NCBI GenBank assembly: GCA_050010595.1
Contig: JBEKKS010000001.1
Span: forward strand, 62,001-126,000
Direction of reading: 5' to 3'
Length of the DNA: 64,000 bases
DNA from: Palsa-513 sp050010595
GTDB taxonomy: Bacteria > Actinomycetota > Thermoleophilia > Solirubrobacterales > Solirubrobacteraceae
Part shown: one piece after another, positions 7,334 to 15,385 of the stretch
Layout: every line of letters starts with the position of its first letter
How positions within the stretch are numbered: position 1 is the stretch's first letter
Notes under the pieces: generated by a model
Told to the model about the DNA's origin: nothing
Seen by the model: the letters and a program-made list of their open reading frames with translations, nothing else
Database searches by the model: none
Made by a program: the position numbers and the translations under genes

Positions 7334-9859
7334 ATGTCCGAGGAGCCGTCTGCGGCGCAGCTCTCGCCCGAGGCGACCTACCGCTCGATTGGGCGCTACG
7401 TCTACGAGTTCTCGCAGCTCGTCGGGCACATGCGCGAGGCGATGACGAAGCACCTCGACCGGTCAGGCGGCGAGGTCGCGGCGATCGCCTTCGCTGAGGC
7501 CGGCCCGCGCCAGATCGCAAACGCGTTTTTCACGATGTGCCGCACCGTGGCCCGCCTCGATCCCGAAGAGGAGAGGACCGGTGCGCGCATCGGATCGCGC
7601 GTCGGGGAAGCAATCGATCTGCGCGAGAACGTTGCCGCCGGCGAGTGGTGGGTCGGTGCGAGCAGCCTTGGCGCTGAGGCCGTCCGGCGCAGCGCGCGCG
7701 AGCTTGACGGGCGCTCCGACTTGCTCGCGGCCCTGACAAACATCGTCACCGAATATGGCGCCCTCTGCCTGCGCCTGCCCCCGTACAGCCGCGGCGAGCA
7801 TCGCGTCAGCGACTACATCGTGCTGCGCGCTGGCGAGGCCGTCCGCGAAGGTCCGAAAGCGCTCGCGACGCCACGTGTGTTCTACAAGCCCGCATCCCCG
7901 AGCGAGGTGGGGGAGGCAGCGGAGCCGCTCGCCGCGCTACACCAGCCAGTCGTCGAAGCTGAGGCAGTCGTCGAGGTCGAGCCAGAACCTGTCCGGGCGC
8001 CGCCACCTGAGCCGCCGCCGGCGCCCGAGCCAGAAGCTCCAGCGCCGAGCCGGCCCGACTCCCAGACACCCCAGCCAGCACCAGGGCACCGATCGTTTCG
8101 CGTTCGCATTCGCGTGCTCCCAGGCGCGGTTCGCGGCTGGCTCGCCGCGTCCCAGCGCACGGAGCGCGTCACCGTGCCGGGAGCCGGCGGAGTGGGGCCG
8201 GCGTGGCTGACGCAGGAGCGGCTGCGCCGCTGCATGCTCGCGATCGCTGCCCTCACCGCGCTCCTACTGAGCATCGCCGCGTACGGCGGCCGCGTCTTCA
8301 ACTCGCTCGAGCAGAACACGATCGACTCGCGCTTTGCGATCCGCGGCACGCAGAAGCCGCCATCAGACATCGTGATTGTCGGCATTGACAACCAAACCAC
8401 ATCTTCTCCGACATTCCCGCGCTGGCCAGCTCCGCGTGTCTATGACGCGAGCGTGATCAACAACATCCGCCGCGGCGACCCTAAGGCGATCGGGGTCGAT
8501 ATCCAGTTCACCAGCCCGACGGACCCGACTGACGACGACGACCTGATCGAAGCGGTCGAGCACACGCCCGGCATCGTTCTTTCCACGACCGCAGTGCTCA
8601 AGGGCGGTAACACCTCGATCTTCAATTACTCGACGCAGGACCTACGAAGCCAGCTCGGCGCCTACGCAGCGAACACGAACGTACCCGCGTTTGATGCAAG
8701 CCTCCCGTACGAGGAGAGCGGCCTTAAGACGTTCGGGGTGATCCTGACCGAGCAAGCCACCCATCACCCTGTCCCGCGAGCGGACTTTCCGCACAACACT
8801 GCACTCGTGGATTTTGCTGGGCCGCCAAACACAACCTTCCAGGAAAGATCGTTCGCCGACGTTTGCTCCTCGGTACTCAAAGGCTGCACCGGGGCGGTGA
8901 AGCCTGGCTTCTTCCACGACAAGATCGTGCTCATCGGCGCTACGGCACCGGTACTGCAGGATGTCCATCCGACCCCCGAGGGCGGCGACATGCCCGGCGT
9001 GGAGCTCTGGGCAAACGAGGTGTGGAGCATTCTGCGCGGGAACCCGCTGCGCTACGCACCGGGCGCCATCAACATTCTGGCCATCGTCCTGATGACGCTG
9101 GCAATGCCGCTCGTCGTCCTGCGGATGCGCCCCGGTCTCAACATGATTGGGATCGCGATCGCGATTGGCGCTGTCTATCTCGTCGTTGCGCAGCTCGAGT
9201 TCAACGCGAACACCGTGCTCCCGATCGTCTATCCGATGCTCGGCCTGCTCCTCGGAACGGTCGAGGCGGGCAGCGCTGACCTCTGGGCTGAGCGCATCGC
9301 CCGGCGCCACCTCGAGGTCTACAAGACCGCGTACGAGGCGCTCCCGAGTACCGAGGGCGCCGCGTTCTTCGTCTCCTACCGTCGCGACCAGAGCAGCTGG
9401 CCGGCGCGGATCTTGCACGACGAGCTGGAACGTCGCTTCGGCGAGGACGCGGTCTTCAAGGACAGCGACTCGATTCAGGCCGGGCAGGCATGGCCGGAGC
9501 GTCTCGAAGCGGCAATCGCCGACGCGAGCGTCGTGCTCGTCGTGATCGGCCCGGAATGGGCCGATGCCCGCGATCGAAACGGTGCGCGGCGGCTCGAGGA
9601 CCCGCAGGACTGGGTGCGTCTCGAGGTCGAGAAAGCCCTGTCAAGCGAGCAGGCTCAGGTCGTGCCGGTGCTGGTCGACGGCGCGACGATGCCGGCGCCG
9701 TCCGCGCTACCAGAGTCGCTACGCCCGCTGACCGAGCACCAGGCGTTCGCGTTGACCGTCGAGAAGTGGAGCTCGGACCTCGACGCCCTGATCGCCTCGA
9801 TCCAGAGCGGACGGATTCGCGACTTCTTGACCAAGCAGCGAGCCGCGTCGACCAATTAG
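7334..9859 (+). CDS. HEPN-like / CHASE2 / TIR membrane protein
   Basis: An 841-residue protein. Residues 12-150 are helical and recall HEPN-like domains; the RN.x.aHGeW motif appears as RENVAAGEW (97-105), with Ala for the His. Residues 195-255 are a Pro/Glu-rich linker. A membrane helix (299-317) is followed by a CHASE2 sensor (318-565; SRFAIRG, IVIVGID, IVLIGATAPVLQDVHPTP), then three helices (577-596, 603-622, 627-648). Residues 676-815 are a TIR domain: FFVSYRRDQSSWP, FKDSDSIQAGQAWPE, and DWVRLEVEKAL, whose E764 aligns with the catalytic Glu of SARM1-type TIR NADases. The sensor faces outside and the TIR faces the cytosol. The gene follows the SLOG/RyR gene by 9 bp, so the two are probably cotranscribed. 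Confidence 0.82.
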   Translation: MSEEPSAAQLSPEATYRSIGRYVYEFSQLVGHMREAMTKHLDRSGGEVAAIAFAEAGPRQIANAFFTMCRTVARLDPEEERTGARIGSRVGEAIDLRENVAAGEWWVGASSLGAEAVRRSARELDGRSDLLAALTNIVTEYGALCLRLPPYSRGEHRVSDYIVLRAGEAVREGPKALATPRVFYKPASPSEVGEAAEPLAALHQPVVEAEAVVEVEPEPVRAPPPEPPPAPEPEAPAPSRPDSQTPQPAPGHRSFRVRIRVLPGAVRGWLAASQRTERVTVPGAGGVGPAWLTQERLRRCMLAIAALTALLLSIAAYGGRVFNSLEQNTIDSRFAIRGTQKPPSDIVIVGIDNQTTSSPTFPRWPAPRVYDASVINNIRRGDPKAIGVDIQFTSPTDPTDDDDLIEAVEHTPGIVLSTTAVLKGGNTSIFNYSTQDLRSQLGAYAANTNVPAFDASLPYEESGLKTFGVILTEQATHHPVPRADFPHNTALVDFAGPPNTTFQERSFADVCSSVLKGCTGAVKPGFFHDKIVLIGATAPVLQDVHPTPEGGDMPGVELWANEVWSILRGNPLRYAPGAINILAIVLMTLAMPLVVLRMRPGLNMIGIAIAIGAVYLVVAQLEFNANTVLPIVYPMLGLLLGTVEAGSADLWAERIARRHLEVYKTAYEALPSTEGAAFFVSYRRDQSSWPARILHDELERRFGEDAVFKDSDSIQAGQAWPERLEAAIADASVVLVVIGPEWADARDRNGARRLEDPQDWVRLEVEKALSSEQAQVVPVLVDGATMPAPSALPESLRPLTEHQAFALTVEKWSSDLDALIASIQSGRIRDFLTKQRAASTN

Positions 9860-9869
9860 CGTCGCGCTG

Positions 9870-9974
9870 GTGTCACTCGCGGACGTCGTGCTGCTGCTGG
9901 CCGCCGGCCGCCTTGCAGGGGTGGTCGGAACGGCAGGCGGCATCACTTCGCACTTGCTGCGGGGTACGTCATAG
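9870..9974 (+). pseudogene. truncated TauE/SafE permease remnant
   Basis: A 34-codon open frame starting with GTG, ten bases after the TIR gene. The peptide (ADVVLLLAAGRLAGVVGTAG, then GITS) matches the first helix of TauE/SafE sulfite/anion exporters, whose family pattern is aGxLAGvvGtaGGItS. Homology to a full transporter of about 250 residues ends at a TAG. The following sequence runs into the 3' end of the small secreted protein gene on the other strand. I infer a deletion remnant. A genuine small membrane peptide is the alternative. Confidence 0.5.
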
Positions 9975-9991
9975 CCGGACCGCAGCGCGGG

Positions 9992-10219
9992 CTACGACGG
10001 TTCGAGCCGGTAGCTCCCGTTGACGTCGGTGCAGGTGAATCCGTACTTCGGGTACTGGCGTTTGTGTGCGATCGAGCAGTATTCGCCGCGTCCGAGGCAC
10101 TTTTGCACGCCCCCGATGACGGCGTGGACGTAGCTTGCCGAGCAGGTCTTCGCCGAGGCGCTGACTGGGGCGGCTGCGAAGAAGGCGAGCGCGGCGATGG
10201 TTGCGGTGATGGTTTTCAC
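9992..10219 (-). CDS. small secreted cysteine-containing protein
   Basis: A 75-residue protein. I chose the GTG at 10219 because a GGGAG ribosome-binding site precedes it by 8 bp and a signal peptide follows at once (VKTITATIAALAFFAAAPVS, cleaved near SASA). The mature part of about 52 residues has four cysteines, in TCSASYVHAVIGGVQKCL, then EYCSIAHKRQYPKYGFTC. It looks like a small extracellular, disulfide-stabilised domain found in many actinobacterial secreted proteins, sometimes fused to other domains. Function unknown. Confidence 0.7.
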   Translation of the reverse strand: MKTITATIAALAFFAAAPVSASAKTCSASYVHAVIGGVQKCLGRGEYCSIAHKRQYPKYGFTCTDVNGSYRLEPS

Positions 10220-10351
10220 GGCGCAGTCTCCCTGCGTTAATGCGCGATAACCTAGCTTATGTAAAGCGAGAGGGAACCGCGATCGCGCGCTTAGGCGCTC
10301 AGCGGGTCCAAATCGCCAGATCCGGTGCATCTTGGGCCGCCTGGCGCCGCG

Positions 10352-11050
10352 CTATGGACGCGCGCGGCGCAGGCGCAGCCCGCGCTTGGCAGGCTTCTCG
10401 GCGCGCGTAATCGCCCACAGGCCGCGCCACGTCGTCTCGACGCTGACGTCGTGCAGGCCGGCGCGCCGTAGCCGTCGGGCGATCCATTTCGGCGAGCGCA
10501 TTCCGACATGGCTGCGCTGTGTGCGTCGCAGCACGAGATCCAGTGCGAAGACGGCGGGATGGCGGCGGTTCGCGTCCGAGATCACGATCCGACCGGAAGG
10601 CGCGAGCACTCGCGCGAGCTCGGCAAGCGCCTCACGCTGGCGCGGCAGATGATGAAACGCAGTCGTGCAAAGCACCGCGGTGAACTCGCCGTCCTCGAAC
10701 GGCAGCCCCTGGGCGACGTCGCCCTCGACGAACTCGGCGTTATCGATGCGGCCGGCAAGCTCGCGTGCGCGCCCGATCATTCCAGCCGACACGTCGAACC
10801 CGACCGCTCTGCGGGCCACCGCTGCAGCGGCGCGCACAGCTGCTCCCGTTCCGCAGGCGACGTCCAGGAAGACGTCGTCGGGCCCGAGCTCGAGCTTTGC
10901 GAGCGCGCGGCGCTGGATCTCGCCCAGCCTGCGTGAGGAACGGTCGCTCTCATAGGTCCTTGACCAGCGGTCGAAGTGCGTGCGTGCGGCGTCCGTGCGA
11001 GCGTCATCGAGGCTGACATCGGTCGAGCGCTTTCTCGGTAGACGTCCCAT
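10352..11050 (-). CDS. class I SAM-dependent methyltransferase
   Basis: A 232-residue cytosolic protein if started at the ATG at 11050 (MGRLPRKRSTD); the open frame extends upstream without a good site. It shows the class I Rossmann motifs: VFLDVACGTGAAVRAA (motif I, near 62), GFDVSAGMIGRAR (acidic loop), VEGDVAQGLPF and LARVLAPSGRIVISD (post III). The layout is that of the Methyltransf_11/UbiE-like group, so the substrate is probably a small molecule or lipid, but it cannot be named. The C-terminus is very basic. Confidence 0.8.
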   Translation of the reverse strand: MGRLPRKRSTDVSLDDARTDAARTHFDRWSRTYESDRSSRRLGEIQRRALAKLELGPDDVFLDVACGTGAAVRAAAAVARRAVGFDVSAGMIGRARELAGRIDNAEFVEGDVAQGLPFEDGEFTAVLCTTAFHHLPRQREALAELARVLAPSGRIVISDANRRHPAVFALDLVLRRTQRSHVGMRSPKWIARRLRRAGLHDVSVETTWRGLWAITRAEKPAKRGLRLRRARP

Positions 11051-11384
11051 CGCGTTAGCGTAGCCGGCCGGCCAGCGCGGCCTTAAATGCGGCCGGGCGA
11101 GTTTTTGGCTCGCCCGGTTCCGCCCGGTCATAGATCGCCGCTTTACTACTACGTCCCAGGACTAATGTGTCTTTGCCTGGGCGGCATGACACTCCCGGCC
11201 ACCGGGACTGGCCACCGGACGAGCCGGTGCGTTCCCCGGCTGAGCACGAGGCTCGGGCCGAGTTGGCGATCCGCCGGACATCCAGCCTACCGGCTAACCG
11301 GCGGGGAGACGCGGAAAACCCGAAACTGGACCGCGCCAGCCGCTAAATTATCCGCGACAAAGCCCCGAGTGAGAGGACGACGCA
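11051..11384. other. 334-bp intergenic region before the BI-1 gene, with a hairpin
   Basis: The region separates two divergent genes. It contains a strong hairpin at 11093-11117 and several further short GC-rich palindromic stretches between 11160 and 11320. Its AT-richest stretch is CTAAATTATC at 11342-11351, about 35 bp before the BI-1 start, which could be a -10 region. The long leader could hold a structured RNA, but I match no known riboswitch consensus. Confidence 0.4.
11093..11117. repeat. perfect 9-bp hairpin with T-rich loop
   Basis: CCGGGCGAG at 11093-11101 is the exact reverse complement of CTCGCCCGG at 11109-11117, with a TTTTTGG loop. It lies in the divergent intergenic region, 43 bp upstream of the methyltransferase start. 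It therefore does not terminate either flanking gene in an obvious way; it may act in a leader RNA or at the DNA level. Confidence 0.6.
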
Positions 11385-12161
11385 GTGCCTAGCTACGACG
11401 CATCAACCGCCTTCGGGAGCGACGCGCGGGTCGAACACGACTTCCTGCGCCAGGTGTTCGCCTGGATGTTCCTCGCGCTCGCGCTGACGACCGGCGTCGC
11501 AGTCTGGTTCCACAGCTCCTCCGGGCTCACGTGGGTCGCGAACCACCCGACGCTCTTCTACATCGCCCTGTTCGCGCAGCTCGGCTTCGTCTTCGCGCTG
11601 CGTTTCATCCTGACCTCGCAGCGCGTATCGGTGCAGCTCGCAGCGTTCCTCTTCTTCGTCTACGCAGCGCTGACCGGTGCGGTCTTCTCGATCCTGCTGG
11701 ACGTGTACACGACCGACTCTGTCGTCGGCGCGTTCGCGGGCGCCTGTGGCGTCTTCGCGGCGATGGCGCTGCTCGGCTACACCACGCAGGCCGACCTCTC
11801 GCGCTTCGGGCCGATCCTGTTCGCTGCGCTGATCGGCATCGTCGTCGCGTCGGTCGTGTTCATCTTCACCGGCGGCCAGACGCTGAACCTGATCATCGGC
11901 TGGCTCGGCGTGATCGTCTTCTCAGGCCTGACGGCCTACGACATGCAGAACCTCAAGCAGATGCGCGCCGGCGGCGGGTTCGGCGGACGCTTCGGCCTTG
12001 GCGGGCGCGGCGGCGGCCGTGGTGGCTACGGCGGCGGCCAGTACGCGCTGTCTGACACGCAGAGCGCCGAGAAGCTGGCGATCCTCGGCGCGCTCTGGCT
12101 CTACCTCGACTTCATCAACCTGTTCATCTCGCTGCTGCGCATCTTCGGCAACCAGCGCTGA
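11385..12161 (+). CDS. Bax inhibitor-1 (BI-1/YccA) family membrane protein
   Basis: A 258-residue protein with seven hydrophobic segments. It carries the family signatures FSGLTAYDMQ (D186) in the sixth-helix region and ALWLYLDFINLFISLLR at the C-terminus, which hold the paired acidic residues of the BI-1/YetJ pH- and calcium-sensing leak channels. Residues 196-218 form an unusual Gly/Arg-rich loop (GGGFGGRFGLGGRGGGRGG) between helices six and seven. The GTG start at 11385 is preceded by GAGAGGACG. It is monocistronic and convergent with the epimerase gene. The physiological role is not shown by the sequence. Confidence 0.85.
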   Translation: MPSYDASTAFGSDARVEHDFLRQVFAWMFLALALTTGVAVWFHSSSGLTWVANHPTLFYIALFAQLGFVFALRFILTSQRVSVQLAAFLFFVYAALTGAVFSILLDVYTTDSVVGAFAGACGVFAAMALLGYTTQADLSRFGPILFAALIGIVVASVVFIFTGGQTLNLIIGWLGVIVFSGLTAYDMQNLKQMRAGGGFGGRFGLGGRGGGRGGYGGGQYALSDTQSAEKLAILGALWLYLDFINLFISLLRIFGNQR

Positions 12162-12170
12162 GCGTTCGCT

Positions 12171-13082
12171 CTAGCTGGTGGCGATGCCCCAGCTGGAAAC
12201 GTGGTGCTCGCCCGGCTCGATGCGGATCAGGCCTTCGCCGCTGATGAACGCGTTGGGAGCACAGGTCATCGGCTCGACGGCGAGGCCGCGACGCCGCTGC
12301 GGTGGCGCCAGCGCGTCGCCGCTGAACACCATCAGGTAGGGATAGTTCGCGTCAGCCCACAATGTCGTGCTGCCGGCCGGCCCTGTCAGGACCATCCGGG
12401 CGAGGTCGTCCTCGCCGCGCGCCAGGTCAAGCAAGCAGTGATCGAGGACGAGGTCACCGAACCGCCGCGGCGCGCGGAAATCGAAGTCGGTCCCCTCGAC
12501 CGGTTCGCTCGAGTACGGGATCAGGCGCTCGTCGGCGATCTGGACTGTTGCCGCCGGCAGCGTCACCTCGCACTCGTCGATGAACTCGAGCCCGGGCGGC
12601 GCGACGTACGGGTGCCAACCGATGCCGTAAGGACATGCTCGATCGCTCACGTTGTGCGTCGCCGCGGTGACCGTGAGCCCGCCCTCCCCCAGCTCGTAGG
12701 TGATCGCTAGCTCGAGCTCGAACGGGTAGCCGGGCGTCGGGTGCAGCAGGTGGGCCATCACGACGCGTGACGGCGACCGCTCCGCTGCCGTCCAGTTGCG
12801 CCAGTTCACCAGGCCATGCAGCGCATTGCCGCGTGCCGGTTCTGTGATGTCGAGCTGCAGCTCGCTGCCGTCCCACTCGTAGCGGCCGTCGCGCACGCGG
12901 TTCGGCCACGGAATCAGCGTCTGGCCGCGGCCACCGCTGCAAAGCTCCTCGACGCCAAAGCCGTCGAGGATCTCGCGCCCCGCAACGCTGTAGGAGCGAA
13001 GTCCGCCACCCACCTCGACGACTACGGCTCGCTGGTCTCCGTGGCTCAGCTCGAACTGCTCGCCTGATGGTGCGCGACTCAT
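12171..13082 (-). CDS. aldose 1-epimerase family protein
   Basis: A 303-residue cytosolic beta-sandwich protein of the galactose mutarotase fold. Visible family features are LIPWPNRVRDGRYEWDG near 56, GNALHGLVNW (substrate-binding His) near 84, and YGIGWHPYV near 157. It interconverts the anomers of an aldose or a hexose 6-phosphate. The ATG overlaps the stop of the G6P dehydrogenase gene (ATGA), so the pair is cotranscribed. That favours supply of the beta-anomer used by the dehydrogenase (inference). Confidence 0.8.
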   Translation of the reverse strand: MSRAPSGEQFELSHGDQRAVVVEVGGGLRSYSVAGREILDGFGVEELCSGGRGQTLIPWPNRVRDGRYEWDGSELQLDITEPARGNALHGLVNWRNWTAAERSPSRVVMAHLLHPTPGYPFELELAITYELGEGGLTVTAATHNVSDRACPYGIGWHPYVAPPGLEFIDECEVTLPAATVQIADERLIPYSSEPVEGTDFDFRAPRRFGDLVLDHCLLDLARGEDDLARMVLTGPAGSTTLWADANYPYLMVFSGDALAPPQRRRGLAVEPMTCAPNAFISGEGLIRIEPGEHHVSSWGIATS

Positions 13083-14485
13083 GCGTCTAGCCAGGGATCA
13101 TGCCACCGACCGATTCCGCGCAGCAGCTTCCCCGCGGCCTCGGGACCCCACGAGCCCGGAGCGTAGCTTTCGACCTCACCCGGCTTGTCCAGCAGCGGCG
13201 CGCAGATCCGCCAGCTCTCCTCGATCGCGTCCTGTCGCGCGAAGCGCGTGGCGTTACCGGCCAAGGCGGCGCAGAGCAGCACCTCATACGGTGTCGGCGC
13301 CTCGCCGCCCTCATCAACGAAGCGCATCGGCAGGTCGATCTCGGCCGGGCCGCTGTGGTCGGCGCGCAGGGCGTCGAGCGTCATGTTGATCCCGGTCGTT
13401 GGATCGAGCCGCACTACGAGTTGATTCGGCTCGGGGCGCCGATGCCCCGGCTCGGTGAACGGCAGACGCGGAGCGTGACGGAAGACGAGGCGCACCTCGG
13501 TCTGCGTGATTGGCAGCTTCTTGCCGGTGCGGATGAAGAACGGGACTCCCGTCCAGCGCCAGTTCTCGATCTCCAGTCTAAGCGCGACGAACGTCTCGGT
13601 CGTCGAACGCGGAGCTACCCCGTCAACCTTCTTGTAGCCCTCATACTGGCCGCGGACGTAGCGCTTCGGATCGGCGTCGGTCACCGAGCGGAGCACCGCG
13701 TACTTGGCGTCCGCCAGCGCCGCCGCGTCGCCGGCGGCCGGGGGATCCTGCGCGACCGCGGCGAGCAGCTGCAGCAGGTGATTCACCACCACGTCCCGTA
13801 GCGCCCCGACCGGGTCGTAGAAGTGCCCGCGATCATCGACGCCGAACTGCTCAGCCATCGTGATCTGCACGTTGTCGACGTAGTAGCGGTTCCAGATCGG
13901 CTCGAGCATCGTGTTCGCGAAGCGCAGGTAGAGGAACTCCTCGAGACCCATCTTCCCGAGGAAGTGGTCGATCCTGTAGATCTGCGACTCCTCGAGGTTC
14001 GCGTGCAGCTGCGCTGCGAGCAGGCGGGCCGAGACGAGGTCGTGGCCAAACGGCTTCTCGACCACCACGCGTGCGCTATGCGGCAGGATCTGCGCGCTGG
14101 CGAGGCCGTCGACGACCACCGCGAACAGCGACGGCGGGATCTCGAGGTAGTAGACCGGCGTCTTCGCGTCGCCGATCGCTGCGGCGACCGATGCGAACGT
14201 CTGAGCATCGGAGAAGTCACCGGAGACGTAGCTCAGTCGGCGTGCGAAGCGCTTGAACACCTTCTCGTCGATCGTCTCACCACCGGCGATGATCGCTTCG
14301 CGCGCGTGGTCACGCAGCTGATCGACAGTCCAGTCGTCGACCGCCACGCCGACGATCGGGCAGTCGAGCAACCCGCGCCGCTCGAGCCGGTAGAGCGAGC
14401 GCAACGTCATCTTTCGGGCGAGATCGCCGGTGATCCCGAAGATCACGAACACATCCGCCGGCTCATGGCGTTGGGCACTCGGCAT
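13079..14485 (-). CDS. zwf: glucose-6-phosphate dehydrogenase
   Basis: A 468-residue enzyme that oxidises glucose 6-phosphate to 6-phosphogluconolactone with NAD(P)+, the first step of the oxidative pentose phosphate pathway. The N-terminal dinucleotide motif is IFGITGDLARKM (residues 14-25), and the substrate/catalytic segment is YRIDHFLGK near 176. Length is slightly below the usual 480-510. The start ATG at 14485 has AAAGGAG upstream. The downstream gene is the epimerase, overlapping by 4 bp. Confidence 0.93.
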   Translation of the reverse strand: MPSAQRHEPADVFVIFGITGDLARKMTLRSLYRLERRGLLDCPIVGVAVDDWTVDQLRDHAREAIIAGGETIDEKVFKRFARRLSYVSGDFSDAQTFASVAAAIGDAKTPVYYLEIPPSLFAVVVDGLASAQILPHSARVVVEKPFGHDLVSARLLAAQLHANLEESQIYRIDHFLGKMGLEEFLYLRFANTMLEPIWNRYYVDNVQITMAEQFGVDDRGHFYDPVGALRDVVVNHLLQLLAAVAQDPPAAGDAAALADAKYAVLRSVTDADPKRYVRGQYEGYKKVDGVAPRSTTETFVALRLEIENWRWTGVPFFIRTGKKLPITQTEVRLVFRHAPRLPFTEPGHRRPEPNQLVVRLDPTTGINMTLDALRADHSGPAEIDLPMRFVDEGGEAPTPYEVLLCAALAGNATRFARQDAIEESWRICAPLLDKPGEVESYAPGSWGPEAAGKLLRGIGRWHDPWLDA

Positions 14486-14577
14486 CAGCTAGCTCCTTTC
14501 CGCACCGCAGGGCGGCGCGATGGCAGTCATTCCCCGTCGTCTGCGGCAACCCACAGCACCGTTAGTATCGCCCCCGG

Positions 14578-14724
14578 ATGCGCCGGCGGTGGACACGGAA
14601 GGCAGCTTCGCTCGGGCTTGCGGCAGGGACTCTCGCGACTGCCGGGTTCGCGCACGCCGGTGAGGGGGTCCCGAGCGGGACCTACTGGTCCTCCAGCACT
14701 AGCCCCCGCGCCAGACGCGACTAA
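14578..14724 (+). CDS. putative small exported peptide
   Basis: A 48-codon frame from ATG to TAA in the gap between zwf and groES. The peptide starts MRRRWTRKAASLGLAAGTLA, a plausible signal peptide with a twin-arginine-like basic start, and has a possible cleavage at FAHA. The remaining 20 residues have no recognisable family. It ends 9 bp before the GroES start. It may not be a real gene. Confidence 0.3.
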   Translation: MRRRWTRKAASLGLAAGTLATAGFAHAGEGVPSGTYWSSSTSPRARRD

Positions 14725-14733
14725 CCTTCAGGC

Positions 14734-15069
14734 GTGCGCCAGCAGCTCCGCCCGCTCTTCGACCGCGTCGTCATCAAGGAGCTCGAGCCCGACCGTGTTC
14801 GCCAGTCGGGCCTCGTCGTACCACCGGGGACGCATGAGCCGCCGCCGCAACACGGCATCGTGCTGGCCGTCGGCTCCGGGCGCGACTGGTGGGGGCAGGC
14901 GGGAATCGAGATGCCTGTGAAGCCAGGCGACCACGTCGTCTTCCCGTTCTCGGCCGGCGTCTGGGTCGAGGTTGACGAGGAGCGCCTACTCGTCTGCCGG
15001 GTCGGCGAGCTGCTCGGCGTCCTCGAGATCGTCGCAGAGCCGACGACGCTCGCGCGCGACCTCGATTAG
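14734..15069 (+). CDS. GroES-like co-chaperonin (Cpn10)
   Basis: A 111-residue protein with the Cpn10 layout: LRPLFDRVVIKELEPD at the start, the mobile-loop region RQSGLVVPPG (residues 23-32), GIVLAVGSGRDWW, then GDHVVFPFSAGVWVEVDEE and LLGVLEIV at the end. Cpn10 forms the lid of the GroEL cage. The insert WWGQAGIEM in the middle and the LVVPP in place of the usual IVLPD make it a divergent copy. No groEL is adjacent, so it may be a second GroES. GTG start. Confidence 0.8.
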   Translation: MRQQLRPLFDRVVIKELEPDRVRQSGLVVPPGTHEPPPQHGIVLAVGSGRDWWGQAGIEMPVKPGDHVVFPFSAGVWVEVDEERLLVCRVGELLGVLEIVAEPTTLARDLD

Positions 15070-15072
15070 ACG

Positions 15073-15385
15073 CTAAGCCCGAACGGCTGCCTGCGCGTAC
15101 ACGCGCAGCGCGTCGATCAGCGGGCGCAGCGCCTCGCCGCGCTCGGTCAGGCGGTACTCGACCGAAGGCGGCGTGTCCTCGACGTGGACGATCCGCTGGA
15201 TCATTCCGGCGTGCTCGAGGTCACGCAGGCGCTCGGACAGCATCCGCGGACTGATACCGGGGACGCTGTCGATGAAGGCGTTGAAGCGCACCTCGCCGGC
15301 CGACGCCGCGAAGATGATCGAGATCGTCCAGCGCCGCTCGAGGAGGTCCGCAACGCGACGGACCTCCTCGGGTACCGGCTCGCAT

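Noticed and set aside
10237..10265. Possible promoter for the small secreted protein (TTTACA-N17-CATTAA on the minus strand)
   Set aside because: The implied transcription start would fall on the ribosome-binding site, and the -10 match is poor.
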